DNA from: Candidatus Saccharimonadota bacterium
GTDB lineage: Bacteria; Patescibacteriota; Saccharimonadia; Saccharimonadales; EFPC-124
Assembly (NCBI GenBank): GCA_016880595.1
Contig: JAEHDC010000018.1
Span: 1-47,140, forward strand
Length of the DNA stretch: 47,140 nucleotides
Direction: 5' to 3'
In this document: piece by piece, positions 25,581 through 33,260 of the stretch
Position numbering within the stretch: the first letter of the stretch is position 1
Layout: every line of letters starts with the position of its first letter
The notes under the pieces: generated by a model
What the model saw: only the letters and a program-made list of their open reading frames with translations
What the model was told of the DNA's origin: nothing
The model's database searches: none
Program-made: the position numbers and the translations under genes

Positions 25581-25889
25581 AGCCGTCTCCCCTCTATTTA
25601 AATTTTGTTTTTGTTTGCAACTTAAGCAAAACATCCACACAACACCTTCGCCCACCTCTGGCAAGATATGTCGCAGGAACTGCTCCACCAGCACTTGCTA
25701 CTTCTTTTGTACATCAACTCAAAGCAGTTTGCAAGCTTGCTTAAAACTGTTTATCTATTTCTCAATCAATAATTCTGCCAGCATTTTTAAGATAGCTTAA
25801 GGGGTTCGAGCTTTATGTGTAAAAAGTTACTTGACAGCAAATATGACCCTGTTTTAATATTCACAACTTTTTTGAGCAAGCGGATAAGA
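25581..25889. other. Intergenic region between ftsZ and nrdJ
   Basis: 309 nt without a convincing gene. It holds an imperfect palindrome CAGTTT-GCAAGCTTGC-TTA-AAACTG (25725-25749) and a plus-facing TTGACA-18-TAATAT (25831-25860) that points into the ftsZ 3' end. I looked for a cobalamin riboswitch ahead of nrdJ and did not see the B12 box. No -10/-35 pair for nrdJ stood out. Confidence 0.5.
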
Positions 25890-27086
25890 TTAATCGTCAG
25901 ATTTTTTATTACGTCTTCGCATAAATGCTGGCATATCAGCCTCGTCATCGTAATGCCAAATATTACTCGATTTTTCTTTTTCTTCTTTGACAAAACTATC
26001 TTTGCTACCGTCATTTTTATCCAAGTCCATATCAAAACTTGAGATTTCTTCGTCTTTTACCTCTGGCTCGTCAGGCTTTACGTCGTCAACAGAAAGCGCA
26101 CTATTACCAATACTCTTGCTGTGGAAGTAAGCTGAATCAAAACCTGTTGCAATGACCGTTATAATTAGCTCGTCCTCCATCTCCGGCTTTAAGGTCGCAC
26201 CAAAAATGATGTTGGCATCTGGCGCTACGGCACTTGTAATAACTTCAGCGGCTTCATTAATTTCATGCATCGACATGTCATAGCCACCAGTAATATTGAA
26301 CAGTACGCCACGCGCTCCATCTATAGAAACCTCCAGAAGTGGAGACTCTATTGCTTGCTGAGCCGCCAAAACCGCGCGATTTTCACCACTAGCTCGGCCA
26401 ATACCCATCAAAGCCGATCCGGCATTAGCCATAATCGTTTTTACATCAGCAAAATCAAGGTTGATTAGACCATGTTCAGTAATAAGCTCAGAGATTCCTT
26501 GTACGCCTTGACGCAAAACATCGTCCGCAATCTTAAAGGTTTCAAGCAGCGGCGTGCGGCGATCAATTGTCTGTAATAACCGATCGTTAGGAATTGTGAT
26601 GAGCGTGTCAACCTGTTGGCCCAATTTTGCGATTGCCCACTCAGCATTTTGACGGCGTTTCTCGCCCTCAAAGCTAAAAGGCTTAGTAACCACGCCAACG
26701 CTCAAAATTCCCAGTTCTCTAGCCATCTCAGCAACAACAGGACCAGCACCACTACCGGTTCCGCCGCCGGCACCCAGAGTGATAAACACTAAATCAGCAC
26801 CTTCTAGGCTTTTACGAATTTCATCTTTTGTTTCTTCTGCAGCTCTTTGACCGACGGCCGGATCGGCACCGGCGCCAAGACCACGAGTCGTATCCTTACC
26901 AATATGAATTTTTGTATTGGCTTTAGAATTATGCAAGGCTTGCGCATCTGTATTGACCGCAATAAAATGCACGCCTTGTAGACTAGAATCGGCCATGCGG
27001 TTTACGGCTGCTCCACCGGCACCACCAACACCCGCTACTTTTATAGTTGCGAATGTTTGGATATCAGCTGGTTTGACTTCAGGCAT
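25890..27086 (-). CDS. ftsZ: Cell division protein FtsZ
   Basis: Tubulin-like GTPase that forms the Z-ring. 398 aa with the N-terminal KVAGVGGAGGAAVNRM, the GTP-binding GAGGGTGSGAGPVVAE, NLDFADVKTIM, and a C-terminal conserved peptide DMPAFMRRRNKK (usually IPxFLRR) that binds FtsA. A Shine-Dalgarno GGGGGA is 9 nt before the ATG, and it has its own promoter TTGGTA-17-TATACT, so it can be made independently of ftsA located just upstream. Confidence 0.98.
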   Translation of the reverse strand: MPEVKPADIQTFATIKVAGVGGAGGAAVNRMADSSLQGVHFIAVNTDAQALHNSKANTKIHIGKDTTRGLGAGADPAVGQRAAEETKDEIRKSLEGADLVFITLGAGGGTGSGAGPVVAEMARELGILSVGVVTKPFSFEGEKRRQNAEWAIAKLGQQVDTLITIPNDRLLQTIDRRTPLLETFKIADDVLRQGVQGISELITEHGLINLDFADVKTIMANAGSALMGIGRASGENRAVLAAQQAIESPLLEVSIDGARGVLFNITGGYDMSMHEINEAAEVITSAVAPDANIIFGATLKPEMEDELIITVIATGFDSAYFHSKSIGNSALSVDDVKPDEPEVKDEEISSFDMDLDKNDGSKDSFVKEEKEKSSNIWHYDDEADMPAFMRRRNKKSDD

Positions 27087-27116
27087 TGTGTTATGTCCCC
27101 CATTTCGTTCACATTT

Positions 27117-27145
27117 AGTATACAGCCATTTTCGATTTGTACCAA
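27117..27145 (-). promoter_or_regulatory. Promoter of ftsZ
   Basis: TTGGTA (27145-27140), 17 nt, TATACT (27122-27117). The leader of about 24 nt carries a Shine-Dalgarno, unlike most first genes here. Confidence 0.55.
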
Positions 27146-27183
27146 ATGCTCGCGTGCCAAAATCTCACCGAACACAATTATTG

Positions 27184-28446
27184 TTACGTTTTAAAGCGCT
27201 CCAACAGATTGCCTGCACGCTTGAACAATTTCCCAAACTGTTGTGATTTTTCTTTGGATTTTGTGGCATTTCTTATCTTATTTTTAGTAATAGCCATTTC
27301 TGCAGTCTCTAAATCAGCCAGCATGAGGCCAAGCGCGGCGGCAAATTCTGGCTTGGCAATCTTATCATTCATTCCGCTAAAACCATTGAGGCTAGCAATT
27401 CTTACTGGTAAGCGAAGCTTGTCTTTTACAAAGTGAGCTAAATTTTTTAGATTAGCACCACCTCCGGTCAGAACAATTCCGCCAGGAAGCTTTCCGGAAC
27501 GATCAATACTAGCCAGTTCTTTATCTACCAGCTCAAAAATTTCATCCAACCGAGCGTCCACAACCATTTCTATATCTTTGCGGCTAAACTCAAATTTTTC
27601 ATCGCCGCGCTTGCACTCAACTGATTTTGGTGCATTTTTTCCCAAAGAAATGGCCGAGGCATGTTCGAGTTTTATAATTTCAGCAACATCAAGGTCAGTA
27701 CGCAAGCCGATTGCCAGATCGTTAGTAATATTTACACTACCCAATGGCAGCACCGCAACGTGCTGCAAATCGCCTTCTTCATAAACAACAATACTCGTGG
27801 TAGTTCCGCCAAAATCAACAACCGCAACGCCATTCTCCATCTGCTGAGGAGTTAAAACGGCTTTTGCAGAAGCCAGGCCGGCAACCATAACTTGGTTAAC
27901 TCCAGTTTGAGTCATTTCGAGGCTTTTAAGAAGATTCTTGACATTAGGGCTGAATGCCGTAATAACGTGCGCATCAACCTCTAATCGAATACCGCTCAGT
28001 CCAAGCGGATCCTTAATATTTTCTTGACCGTCTAACTCGTAGCTGCGCGCGGTAACCTGCAAAATTTCGCGATTTGCCGGTAACTGTAGCACTGTCGCAG
28101 CGTCCTGAGCGCGTGCAATATCATCTTCGGCAATCTCATGATTTTGCGAGTTTACGGCCACAACGCCTTTAGACGACATCGCCATAATATGCGAGCCGTT
28201 AACGTCTACGCTAACGCCCTCAACATGGTGACCGCTCATTCTTTCCGCTTCATCCAAAGCTTTATCAATAGCGTGAGCAGTACCTGTAATATTAACAACT
28301 ACGCCCTTGCGCATTCCGGCGTTCTGTGCTTCGCCAACTCCAACAATAGTTGCCGATTGGTTGGCACCATCAAAGTGACCAATCACACAACGAACATGCG
28401 TGGTGCCGATATCTAGGCCAACACCATAGCGTAAAGATTCTTGCAT
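27184..28446 (-). CDS. ftsA: Cell division protein FtsA
   Basis: Actin-like ATPase that tethers FtsZ to the membrane. 420 aa, starting YGVGLDIGTTHVRCVIG (phosphate-1 loop), with VVNITGTAHAIDKALDEAERMSG in the 1C domain, VAVVDFGGTTTSIVVY (phosphate-2) and GIVLTGGGANLKNL (adenosine motif). The C-terminus (LFKRAGNLLERFKT) forms a short amphipathic helix, as needed for membrane binding. TATACT at 28459-28454 is 7 nt before the ATG, so the message is likely leaderless. The ftsA-ftsZ order is the standard one. Confidence 0.96.
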   Translation of the reverse strand: MQESLRYGVGLDIGTTHVRCVIGHFDGANQSATIVGVGEAQNAGMRKGVVVNITGTAHAIDKALDEAERMSGHHVEGVSVDVNGSHIMAMSSKGVVAVNSQNHEIAEDDIARAQDAATVLQLPANREILQVTARSYELDGQENIKDPLGLSGIRLEVDAHVITAFSPNVKNLLKSLEMTQTGVNQVMVAGLASAKAVLTPQQMENGVAVVDFGGTTTSIVVYEEGDLQHVAVLPLGSVNITNDLAIGLRTDLDVAEIIKLEHASAISLGKNAPKSVECKRGDEKFEFSRKDIEMVVDARLDEIFELVDKELASIDRSGKLPGGIVLTGGGANLKNLAHFVKDKLRLPVRIASLNGFSGMNDKIAKPEFAAALGLMLADLETAEMAITKNKIRNATKSKEKSQQFGKLFKRAGNLLERFKT

Positions 28447-28453
28447 ATTTTAT

Positions 28454-28483
28454 AGTATAACGTTTATGCTTGGTCTTATGCAA
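28454..28483 (-). promoter_or_regulatory. Promoter of ftsA (leaderless)
   Basis: TTGCAT (28483-28478), 18 nt, TATACT (28459-28454), then 7 nt to the ATG. Confidence 0.6.
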
Positions 28484-28491
28484 ATATTAAC

Positions 28492-29247
28492 TTAGTTTTC
28501 CCACGCGGTTAAAATCTCATAGCCGTTTCTCGTGATTAAAACTGTGTGTTCAAAATGGGCTGACAAAGATCCATCAATTGTACGAATTGTCCAACCATCT
28601 GAGTCCATTTTTACGCGGTAGCCACCCAAAGTAGACATCGGCTCTATCGCAATTGTCATGCCAGCCTTTAGCAGGGGTCCCTTGCCGACCATACCATAAT
28701 TTGGGATATTTGGATCTTCATGGACTTCATGACCCACGCCATGTCCAACAAGCTCGCGCACAATTCCCAAATTATGTTGGTCAAGAACTCTTTGAATGGC
28801 AGCAGAGATATCGCCAACCCTAACGCCATCCTTTACTTTTTCGATGCCTGCATAAAGCGACTGCTCTGTTGCCTTTAAAAACTGCTTTTTGGTTTTGGCG
28901 GATTTGCCAACAACCATAGAAAAGGCGCTATCCGTAATCATGCCTTTATATTTAACGCCAAAATCAAAACCTACAACATCGCCTTCATTAAATTGACGGC
29001 CGTTTGGTATTCCATGGACAACTTCGTCATTTACAGAAATGCAAATCGCATGAGGGTAGCCCATATAACCCTTAAACGGGCCAGTTGCGCTGCGTTTCTT
29101 TAACTCTTCATCTACAAAATCAGAAATTTCCAAACCTGTCATTCCGGGCCTTGTAATTTCTTTTACTTTTTTAAGGATTGAAGCCAAAATCCTTCCGCTC
29201 TCGCGCATATTCTCTATTTCATTTGGAGTTTTTACACGAGTGAACAT
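28492..29247 (-). CDS. map: Type I methionine aminopeptidase
   Basis: Removes the initiator Met from new proteins after deformylation. 251 aa with the five metal ligands in their usual contexts: two Asp in GFDFGVKYKGMITDSAFSM, His in GHGVGHEVHEDP, Glu in TIAIEPM and Glu in FEHTVLIT. Substrate His in GYPHAICISVNDEVVHGIP. Its start overlaps adk by 16 nt; adk-map pairing is typical of ribosomal-protein operons elsewhere, but here it follows rpsU and a YqeY-like gene. Works downstream of the def gene at 35.2 kb. Confidence 0.96.
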   Translation of the reverse strand: MFTRVKTPNEIENMRESGRILASILKKVKEITRPGMTGLEISDFVDEELKKRSATGPFKGYMGYPHAICISVNDEVVHGIPNGRQFNEGDVVGFDFGVKYKGMITDSAFSMVVGKSAKTKKQFLKATEQSLYAGIEKVKDGVRVGDISAAIQRVLDQHNLGIVRELVGHGVGHEVHEDPNIPNYGMVGKGPLLKAGMTIAIEPMSTLGGYRVKMDSDGWTIRTIDGSLSAHFEHTVLITRNGYEILTAWEN

Positions 29248-29777
29248 GCTTCCAGCTCTGCCTCAACACGATCGTGAACCTGGCCGACCGTACCGGTGCC
29301 GTCAATATGTATTATGCGAATCTTATTTTGGTTTAGATAGTCCAAAATTGGATACATTCTATCACGAAAGATATGGAGACGATCTTTAATTGTTTCTGGA
29401 GTATCGTCAATTCGGCCTCGCAAGCTTAAGCGACGCAGAACTTCTGATTCCGGAACCTCCAAAACTACGACCAGCTCAATAGAACGGTTGCATAATGATA
29501 AATTATCCATCAGCCACTCAGCCTGCGACAACTCTCGTGGATATCCATCCAACACGACGCGGGAAATTCCTTCCGAGCGCTGCAAAGCGTCTATTAACAC
29601 TTTATTAGTAGTTTCATCGTCAATCAATTCGCCGGATGTCATTTTTTTAAGTACATCTGCATCATGAGTATCACGCAAAAGCTGACCAGTAGATAACCAT
29701 CTCCAGCCGTGACGAGCAGCTAAAATTTGCCCCTGCACACTCTTACCTGCGCCGACTGGGCCAAAAAAAATAATCAT
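29232..29777 (-). CDS. adk: Adenylate kinase (short form, no LID insert)
   Basis: Nucleoside monophosphate kinase that interconverts ATP+AMP and 2 ADP. 181 aa. The P-loop reads GPVGAGKSVQGQ where most adenylate kinases have GPPGAGKGTQ; the AMP-binding LSTGQLLRD, VLDGYPRELSQAEWL and RLSLRGRIDDTPETIKDRL segments are recognisable. It is the short type lacking the ~30-residue LID domain. AMP as substrate is inferred from family likeness, not proven by the P-loop. It overlaps map and follows the YqeY-like gene by 4 nt. Confidence 0.85.
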   Translation of the reverse strand: MIIFFGPVGAGKSVQGQILAARHGWRWLSTGQLLRDTHDADVLKKMTSGELIDDETTNKVLIDALQRSEGISRVVLDGYPRELSQAEWLMDNLSLCNRSIELVVVLEVPESEVLRRLSLRGRIDDTPETIKDRLHIFRDRMYPILDYLNQNKIRIIHIDGTGTVGQVHDRVEAELEACSLV

Positions 29778-29781
29778 ATTT

Positions 29782-30225
29782 TTATCCTAACTTTGATTTT
29801 ACCGCAGCGGCGATGCGACCGCCGTCTGCCGATGTGCCAACTTTAGCTTTGACAGCCGAAATAATTACACCAAAATGAACATCTTTACCTTGTTCTGCGA
29901 TAACCGAATCAACAACAGCTGCGAGTTCGTCTTCAGTTAACTGTTTTGGCAAAAACTCTTCAAATATAGATTTCTCTTCTAATTCGGCGTCAGCGCGATC
30001 TTGCCGGCCTGCTTTAGCATATATATTTGCAGCTTCTAAACGTTTTTTTACTTCGCGAGCAAGAACACCTTGAATTTGCTCATCACTTAAACCTTTGTCT
30101 CTTAGAAGTAAGGCTACTTCCTCCGAGAGAATAGCAGCTTTCATGCTGCGCAGAACTTCAACGCGGCGTTTATCCCCGTTAAGCATAGCGTCTTTAATAT
30201 TATTAGCAAGACGCTCTTTTATCAT
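29782..30225 (-). CDS. GatB/YqeY domain protein
   Basis: 147-aa YqeY-like protein: LANNIKDAMLNGDKRRVEVLRSMKAAI, then EEKSIFEEFLPKQLTEDELAAVVDSVIAE and a C-terminal KVGTSADGGRIAAAVKSKL helix. This family resembles the tRNA-binding tail of GatB and is very often next to rpsU, as here, where start and stop overlap by one base. The role is unclear; a part in tRNA-dependent amidation or translation quality control is proposed for the family. Confidence 0.9.
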   Translation of the reverse strand: MIKERLANNIKDAMLNGDKRRVEVLRSMKAAILSEEVALLLRDKGLSDEQIQGVLAREVKKRLEAANIYAKAGRQDRADAELEEKSIFEEFLPKQLTEDELAAVVDSVIAEQGKDVHFGVIISAVKAKVGTSADGGRIAAAVKSKLG

Positions 30226-30440
30226 TAACGTATACCCAAACGAATTCGCTTAAGTTTATCTGCTTTGCGAGCTCTACGGATAATTGCGCGCTCACGTCGG
30301 TCACGCTTGCTCAAAGGCTTTGTAAAATATTGAAGCGCCTTTACGCGAGGAATAATGCCAGACTGTAGCATCTTGCGATTGAACCTACGGATGAGGTTCT
30401 CGTCAGCCTCCTGACTGTCTTTACGAGTAACTTGAATCAT
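30225..30440 (-). CDS. rpsU: 30S ribosomal protein S21
   Basis: Small basic ribosomal protein that helps 16S rRNA base-pair with mRNA. 71 aa, MIQVTRKDSQEADENLIRRFNRKMLQSG, with a strongly basic C-terminal part (KRDRRERAIIRRARKADKLKRIR). Normal length. It heads the operon rpsU-yqeY-adk-map. Promoter TTGCAA-17-TAAAGT lies 8 nt before the ATG, so even this S21 gene seems to be leaderless. Confidence 0.95.
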   Translation of the reverse strand: MIQVTRKDSQEADENLIRRFNRKMLQSGIIPRVKALQYFTKPLSKRDRRERAIIRRARKADKLKRIRLGIR

Positions 30441-30448
30441 ATGCTTCT

Positions 30449-30477
30449 ACTTTACCAAAACAGAGGCCAATTTGCAA
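30449..30477 (-). promoter_or_regulatory. Promoter of rpsU-yqeY-adk-map
   Basis: TTGCAA (30477-30472), 17 nt, TAAAGT (30454-30449), then 8 nt to the rpsU ATG. Confidence 0.6.
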
Positions 30478-30481
30478 GCAC

Positions 30482-32119
30482 TTAATTCAAACTAATTAAT
30501 TTTATAAGCCGCCCTTCATATTTTTTTATACCATGCCACTCATTTTCTAGTAACGTAAACCAAATAGCCACCTCTTCACCAGCGCTTTGCTTAAACAGTT
30601 CTGCCTTACCAAAACCAATTAAACTCATTTCTTTTCCTTCAGAGTCACAAACTTCAAGCTTAAGATGACTGCCGTCTTTACCAATTTCGCGGCGATTTTT
30701 GATTGTTGCACGCTGTAAATAAAAAATTGGCTCTGGATTGCCATGACCAAATGGCTCAAGCGTATTCAAGAAAATAGCGAGCTCCTCGTTAAAATCATCC
30801 ACAGAATTTGTTGCGGCATCTGCGTGCGGTTCAAGATAAACAGATTGATCTTTAAAATTTTGAGATTTATAAAAAATGTTAACGGCCTCTCTAAATTTAG
30901 AGATATCGCAGGTTTTCAGAGTAATACCAGCCGCGAGCTTATGACCACCACCTCTTATGAGCCATTCATCAGCAGCCCGTATCGCTTCAACTGCGCTAAA
31001 ATCTCCAAAACTACGCGCCGATCCTTTGGCTTCATCGTCAATTTCCTCAATGACAAACGTGGGTTTGCTAAATTTTTCTAGCAACTTCGCTGCTACAATC
31101 CCGATAACACCGTGTGACCATTTTTTACCGCTCAGAACCAAAACTGGATCATCGGAAAACTTTTCCGCCTGCTCGCATGCCTCCTTAAAAATTCTATCTT
31201 GAATCTGCCGACGCTCAGAGTTCATATCATGTAGCTTATTGGCAATTTCTAGCGCCCTTAGCGGATCTTCTTCAAGTAATAAATCTAGGCTATGCTTGGC
31301 GGTCTCCAACCTTCCTGCGGCGTTTAAATGAGGACCAATTACAAAACCAAGCGTGCGCGAGTTTATTTTCTCTAAATCAACGCCTGTAACATGTAAAATA
31401 GCCTTTAGACCTGGACGACGTGTTTTTTTAAGAACTTGCAATCCCCAAAAAACATTTGTGCGATTTTCATCAAGAAGCGTTACAACATCACAAACAGTCC
31501 CAAAAGCCACCAAGTCTAGCAACCACTTCTCTTGACCAACATCCAGACCATCTAATCTCGTCTGCAATGCCTGTACAAGTTTAAAAGCTACACCACAGCC
31601 AGCCAAATCCGTAAAGGGGTAATTGTGGTCGGGGCGCTTTGGATTAACCACTGCAATGGCTGGCGGCATAGTTTTAGAAACGCTATGGTGATCCGTTACT
31701 ATAACATCCATCCCCAACCTATTAGCCGATTCAATCTCTTCATGACTCAAGCTGCCACAATCAACCGTCACTATTAACTGTGCGTCTTCTTTAGACAACA
31801 TCTTAATTGCATCAATGCTCAAACCATAACCATCTGTAAAACGATTAGGTACATAGGCATTACACCTTAACCCAAACCTTTTAAAAGCGTCCAGCAATAT
31901 GGCAGTCGCGGTCAATCCATCTATATCGTAATCACCATAGATGTAAACAGATTCATTGTTATTCTTGGCCTGTATCAAACGATTAACAGCTTTAGCCATA
32001 TCCGGCAGCAAGAAAGCGTCATACCTGTTCAGATCATAGTTTGGGTTACAAAAGGTCAAACGTTTTTCAGCATCTTTAATACCCCTGCTCTCCAATATTT
32101 GATCAATGACCCCCGGCAT
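30482..32119 (-). CDS. recJ: Single-stranded-DNA exonuclease RecJ
   Basis: 5'-3' exonuclease of the DHH superfamily for recombination and mismatch repair. 545 aa with motif I YGDYDIDGLTATAIL (DxD), motif II TVDCGSLS, motif III VTDHHS (DHH), PHLNAAGRLETA, and the DHHA1 motif IRGGGHKLAAGITL. It includes the C-terminal OB-fold part (ATIKNRREIGKDGSHLKLEV) that binds DNA. Slightly shorter than the E. coli protein (577 aa). Transcribed on minus behind the winged-helix gene (21-nt gap). Confidence 0.95.
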   Translation of the reverse strand: MPGVIDQILESRGIKDAEKRLTFCNPNYDLNRYDAFLLPDMAKAVNRLIQAKNNNESVYIYGDYDIDGLTATAILLDAFKRFGLRCNAYVPNRFTDGYGLSIDAIKMLSKEDAQLIVTVDCGSLSHEEIESANRLGMDVIVTDHHSVSKTMPPAIAVVNPKRPDHNYPFTDLAGCGVAFKLVQALQTRLDGLDVGQEKWLLDLVAFGTVCDVVTLLDENRTNVFWGLQVLKKTRRPGLKAILHVTGVDLEKINSRTLGFVIGPHLNAAGRLETAKHSLDLLLEEDPLRALEIANKLHDMNSERRQIQDRIFKEACEQAEKFSDDPVLVLSGKKWSHGVIGIVAAKLLEKFSKPTFVIEEIDDEAKGSARSFGDFSAVEAIRAADEWLIRGGGHKLAAGITLKTCDISKFREAVNIFYKSQNFKDQSVYLEPHADAATNSVDDFNEELAIFLNTLEPFGHGNPEPIFYLQRATIKNRREIGKDGSHLKLEVCDSEGKEMSLIGFGKAELFKQSAGEEVAIWFTLLENEWHGIKKYEGRLIKLISLN

Positions 32120-32140
32120 GGCTACATTTACATCTGTCTT

Positions 32141-32437
32141 TTAAGATTCGCGTTTTGCTTTAGAGCTATTCTGCTGCGACTTAAGAACGATGCTCTGTAA
32201 TTCTTTAAAAATAATAAATTGCTTGTTTGTAGAGTAAATCTTGGTATTGCCTTGTTTTTCTGCTCGCAAGAAACCAACTCTCTCGAGGCGTTTTAGTTCA
32301 CGCTGAATGTTGCCCGGATCTTCTTTGATAAGCTTGGCTAGGCCGCGTACATGTGTACGAAAATCTGGATATTTAGCATAGACCACAATAATCTTGCGGC
32401 GTACTCTTGATGTTATAAATACGTCTAAACCGTACAT
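32141..32437 (-). CDS. Winged-helix DNA-binding protein
   Basis: 98 aa with one winged helix-turn-helix fold: helices in FITSRVRRKIIVVYAKYPDF, the recognition region AKLIKEDPGNIQRELKRLERVGFL and the wing RAEKQGNTKIYSTNKQF. It resembles ArsR/MarR-type small regulators but has no metal-sensing Cys. The tail (about 82-98) is polar and disordered-looking. Probably a transcriptional regulator; whether it controls recJ, immediately downstream, or other genes is unknown. A GAGGTG-like Shine-Dalgarno is weak and distant from the ATG. Confidence 0.75.
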   Translation of the reverse strand: MYGLDVFITSRVRRKIIVVYAKYPDFRTHVRGLAKLIKEDPGNIQRELKRLERVGFLRAEKQGNTKIYSTNKQFIIFKELQSIVLKSQQNSSKAKRES

Positions 32438-32535
32438 CTTTCTAAATCACCTCACTCAGTTGTTAGTTACATAAAGTAGGATTATGAGTCGTTGATAATA
32501 ATTCTACACCTTAAAAAGCTATAAATCAATTAATT
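32438..32535. other. Spacer between winged-helix and PRTase-like genes
   Basis: AT-rich spacer of about 98 nt with no gene. Possible -10 CATAAT on minus near 32486 ahead of the winged-helix gene; no terminator seen. Confidence 0.4.
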
Positions 32536-33189
32536 TTAGATCCAATTCAAAATATTGTTATTTATTATACTTATAGCTTGTTCGTGAGTTGGTATATCAT
32601 TAACATCATAATAGTGCGCTGTTTCTATATAATTATCAGTAACATTAAGGCAATGTAGCTCGTCAGCGAGAATGTGCATTCTGTCCACTGCCGCGACTGC
32701 CGCAACAGGGGTGACAATTATTAGACGATTAATCTTAATTGGTTTTAAAAAATCAGCGATAGCCTCAAGATAGGTGCTATCCCTTAAGCCATCAGATACC
32801 ACTATAACAACATGCTCTTTTAGCATCTCAACATCAAGCGCGCCACCGTTAATCATGAGTCTATTTAGCCGCTGCGTCTTCTCTCTTCTTTGGTCATCAA
32901 TGTAATTATGAAATTCGCTATAATAATCCTCCGCCTGGCCTTCTGTGAGCTCTTTACTATAAACAAATCCCCCACCCTGACTGACTGTGCCTACCGAAAC
33001 ATTCTCGCCCGGTATAGCGACATCCTCTGTTAAAAACATTCCTAATGTGCAATGAAGCCTCTGAGCAATTGGCGCACCAACCACGACAGCTCCTTGGCCA
33101 AGCGCAATAATCGCTGAATTTTCGTAGCGATACTGCATAAGCCGCCCTGCCAAGATCTCACCAGCTTCTGTTCGTGAATGAAAATACAT
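32536..33189 (-). CDS. Phosphoribosyltransferase-like protein with altered PRPP loop
   Basis: 217 aa, resembling type I phosphoribosyltransferases: an N-terminal hood (RTEAGEILAGRLMQYRYEN), the strand VVVGAPIAQRL, a long insert, the central strand-loop VVIVVSDGLRDSTYLEAI (residues 127-143) and IIVTPVAAVAAVDRMH. In active enzymes the PRPP-binding loop reads like VDDGIATGAT; here the paired acids become Ser-Asp (SDG) and the GATGAT phosphate-binding run is RDSTY. Catalysis is therefore doubtful and a binding or regulatory role possible. -10 box TAAACT at 33203-33198 lies 8 nt before the ATG. Divergent from priA. Confidence 0.7.
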   Translation of the reverse strand: MYFHSRTEAGEILAGRLMQYRYENSAIIALGQGAVVVGAPIAQRLHCTLGMFLTEDVAIPGENVSVGTVSQGGGFVYSKELTEGQAEDYYSEFHNYIDDQRREKTQRLNRLMINGGALDVEMLKEHVVIVVSDGLRDSTYLEAIADFLKPIKINRLIIVTPVAAVAAVDRMHILADELHCLNVTDNYIETAHYYDVNDIPTHEQAISIINNNILNWI

Positions 33190-33260
33190 ATGCTTACAGT
33201 TTAATTCAAACTCATCAAGTTGGCTAGCGCGAATCCTATCTTAAATGTATATTATTTAGA

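Noticed and set aside
25581..25760. Cobalamin riboswitch before nrdJ
   Set aside because: Looked for the B12 box and the usual core; not present.
25831..25860. Plus-facing TTGACA-18-TAATAT possibly making an antisense RNA to ftsZ
   Set aside because: Good hexamers, but no gene or terminator follows; kept only as a note because AT-rich spacers give such matches by chance.
25815..26042. 75-aa plus-strand frame at the ftsZ 3' end
   Set aside because: Mostly antisense to ftsZ, no ribosome-binding site; its position relative to the TTGACA-18-TAATAT element at 25831 is wrong.
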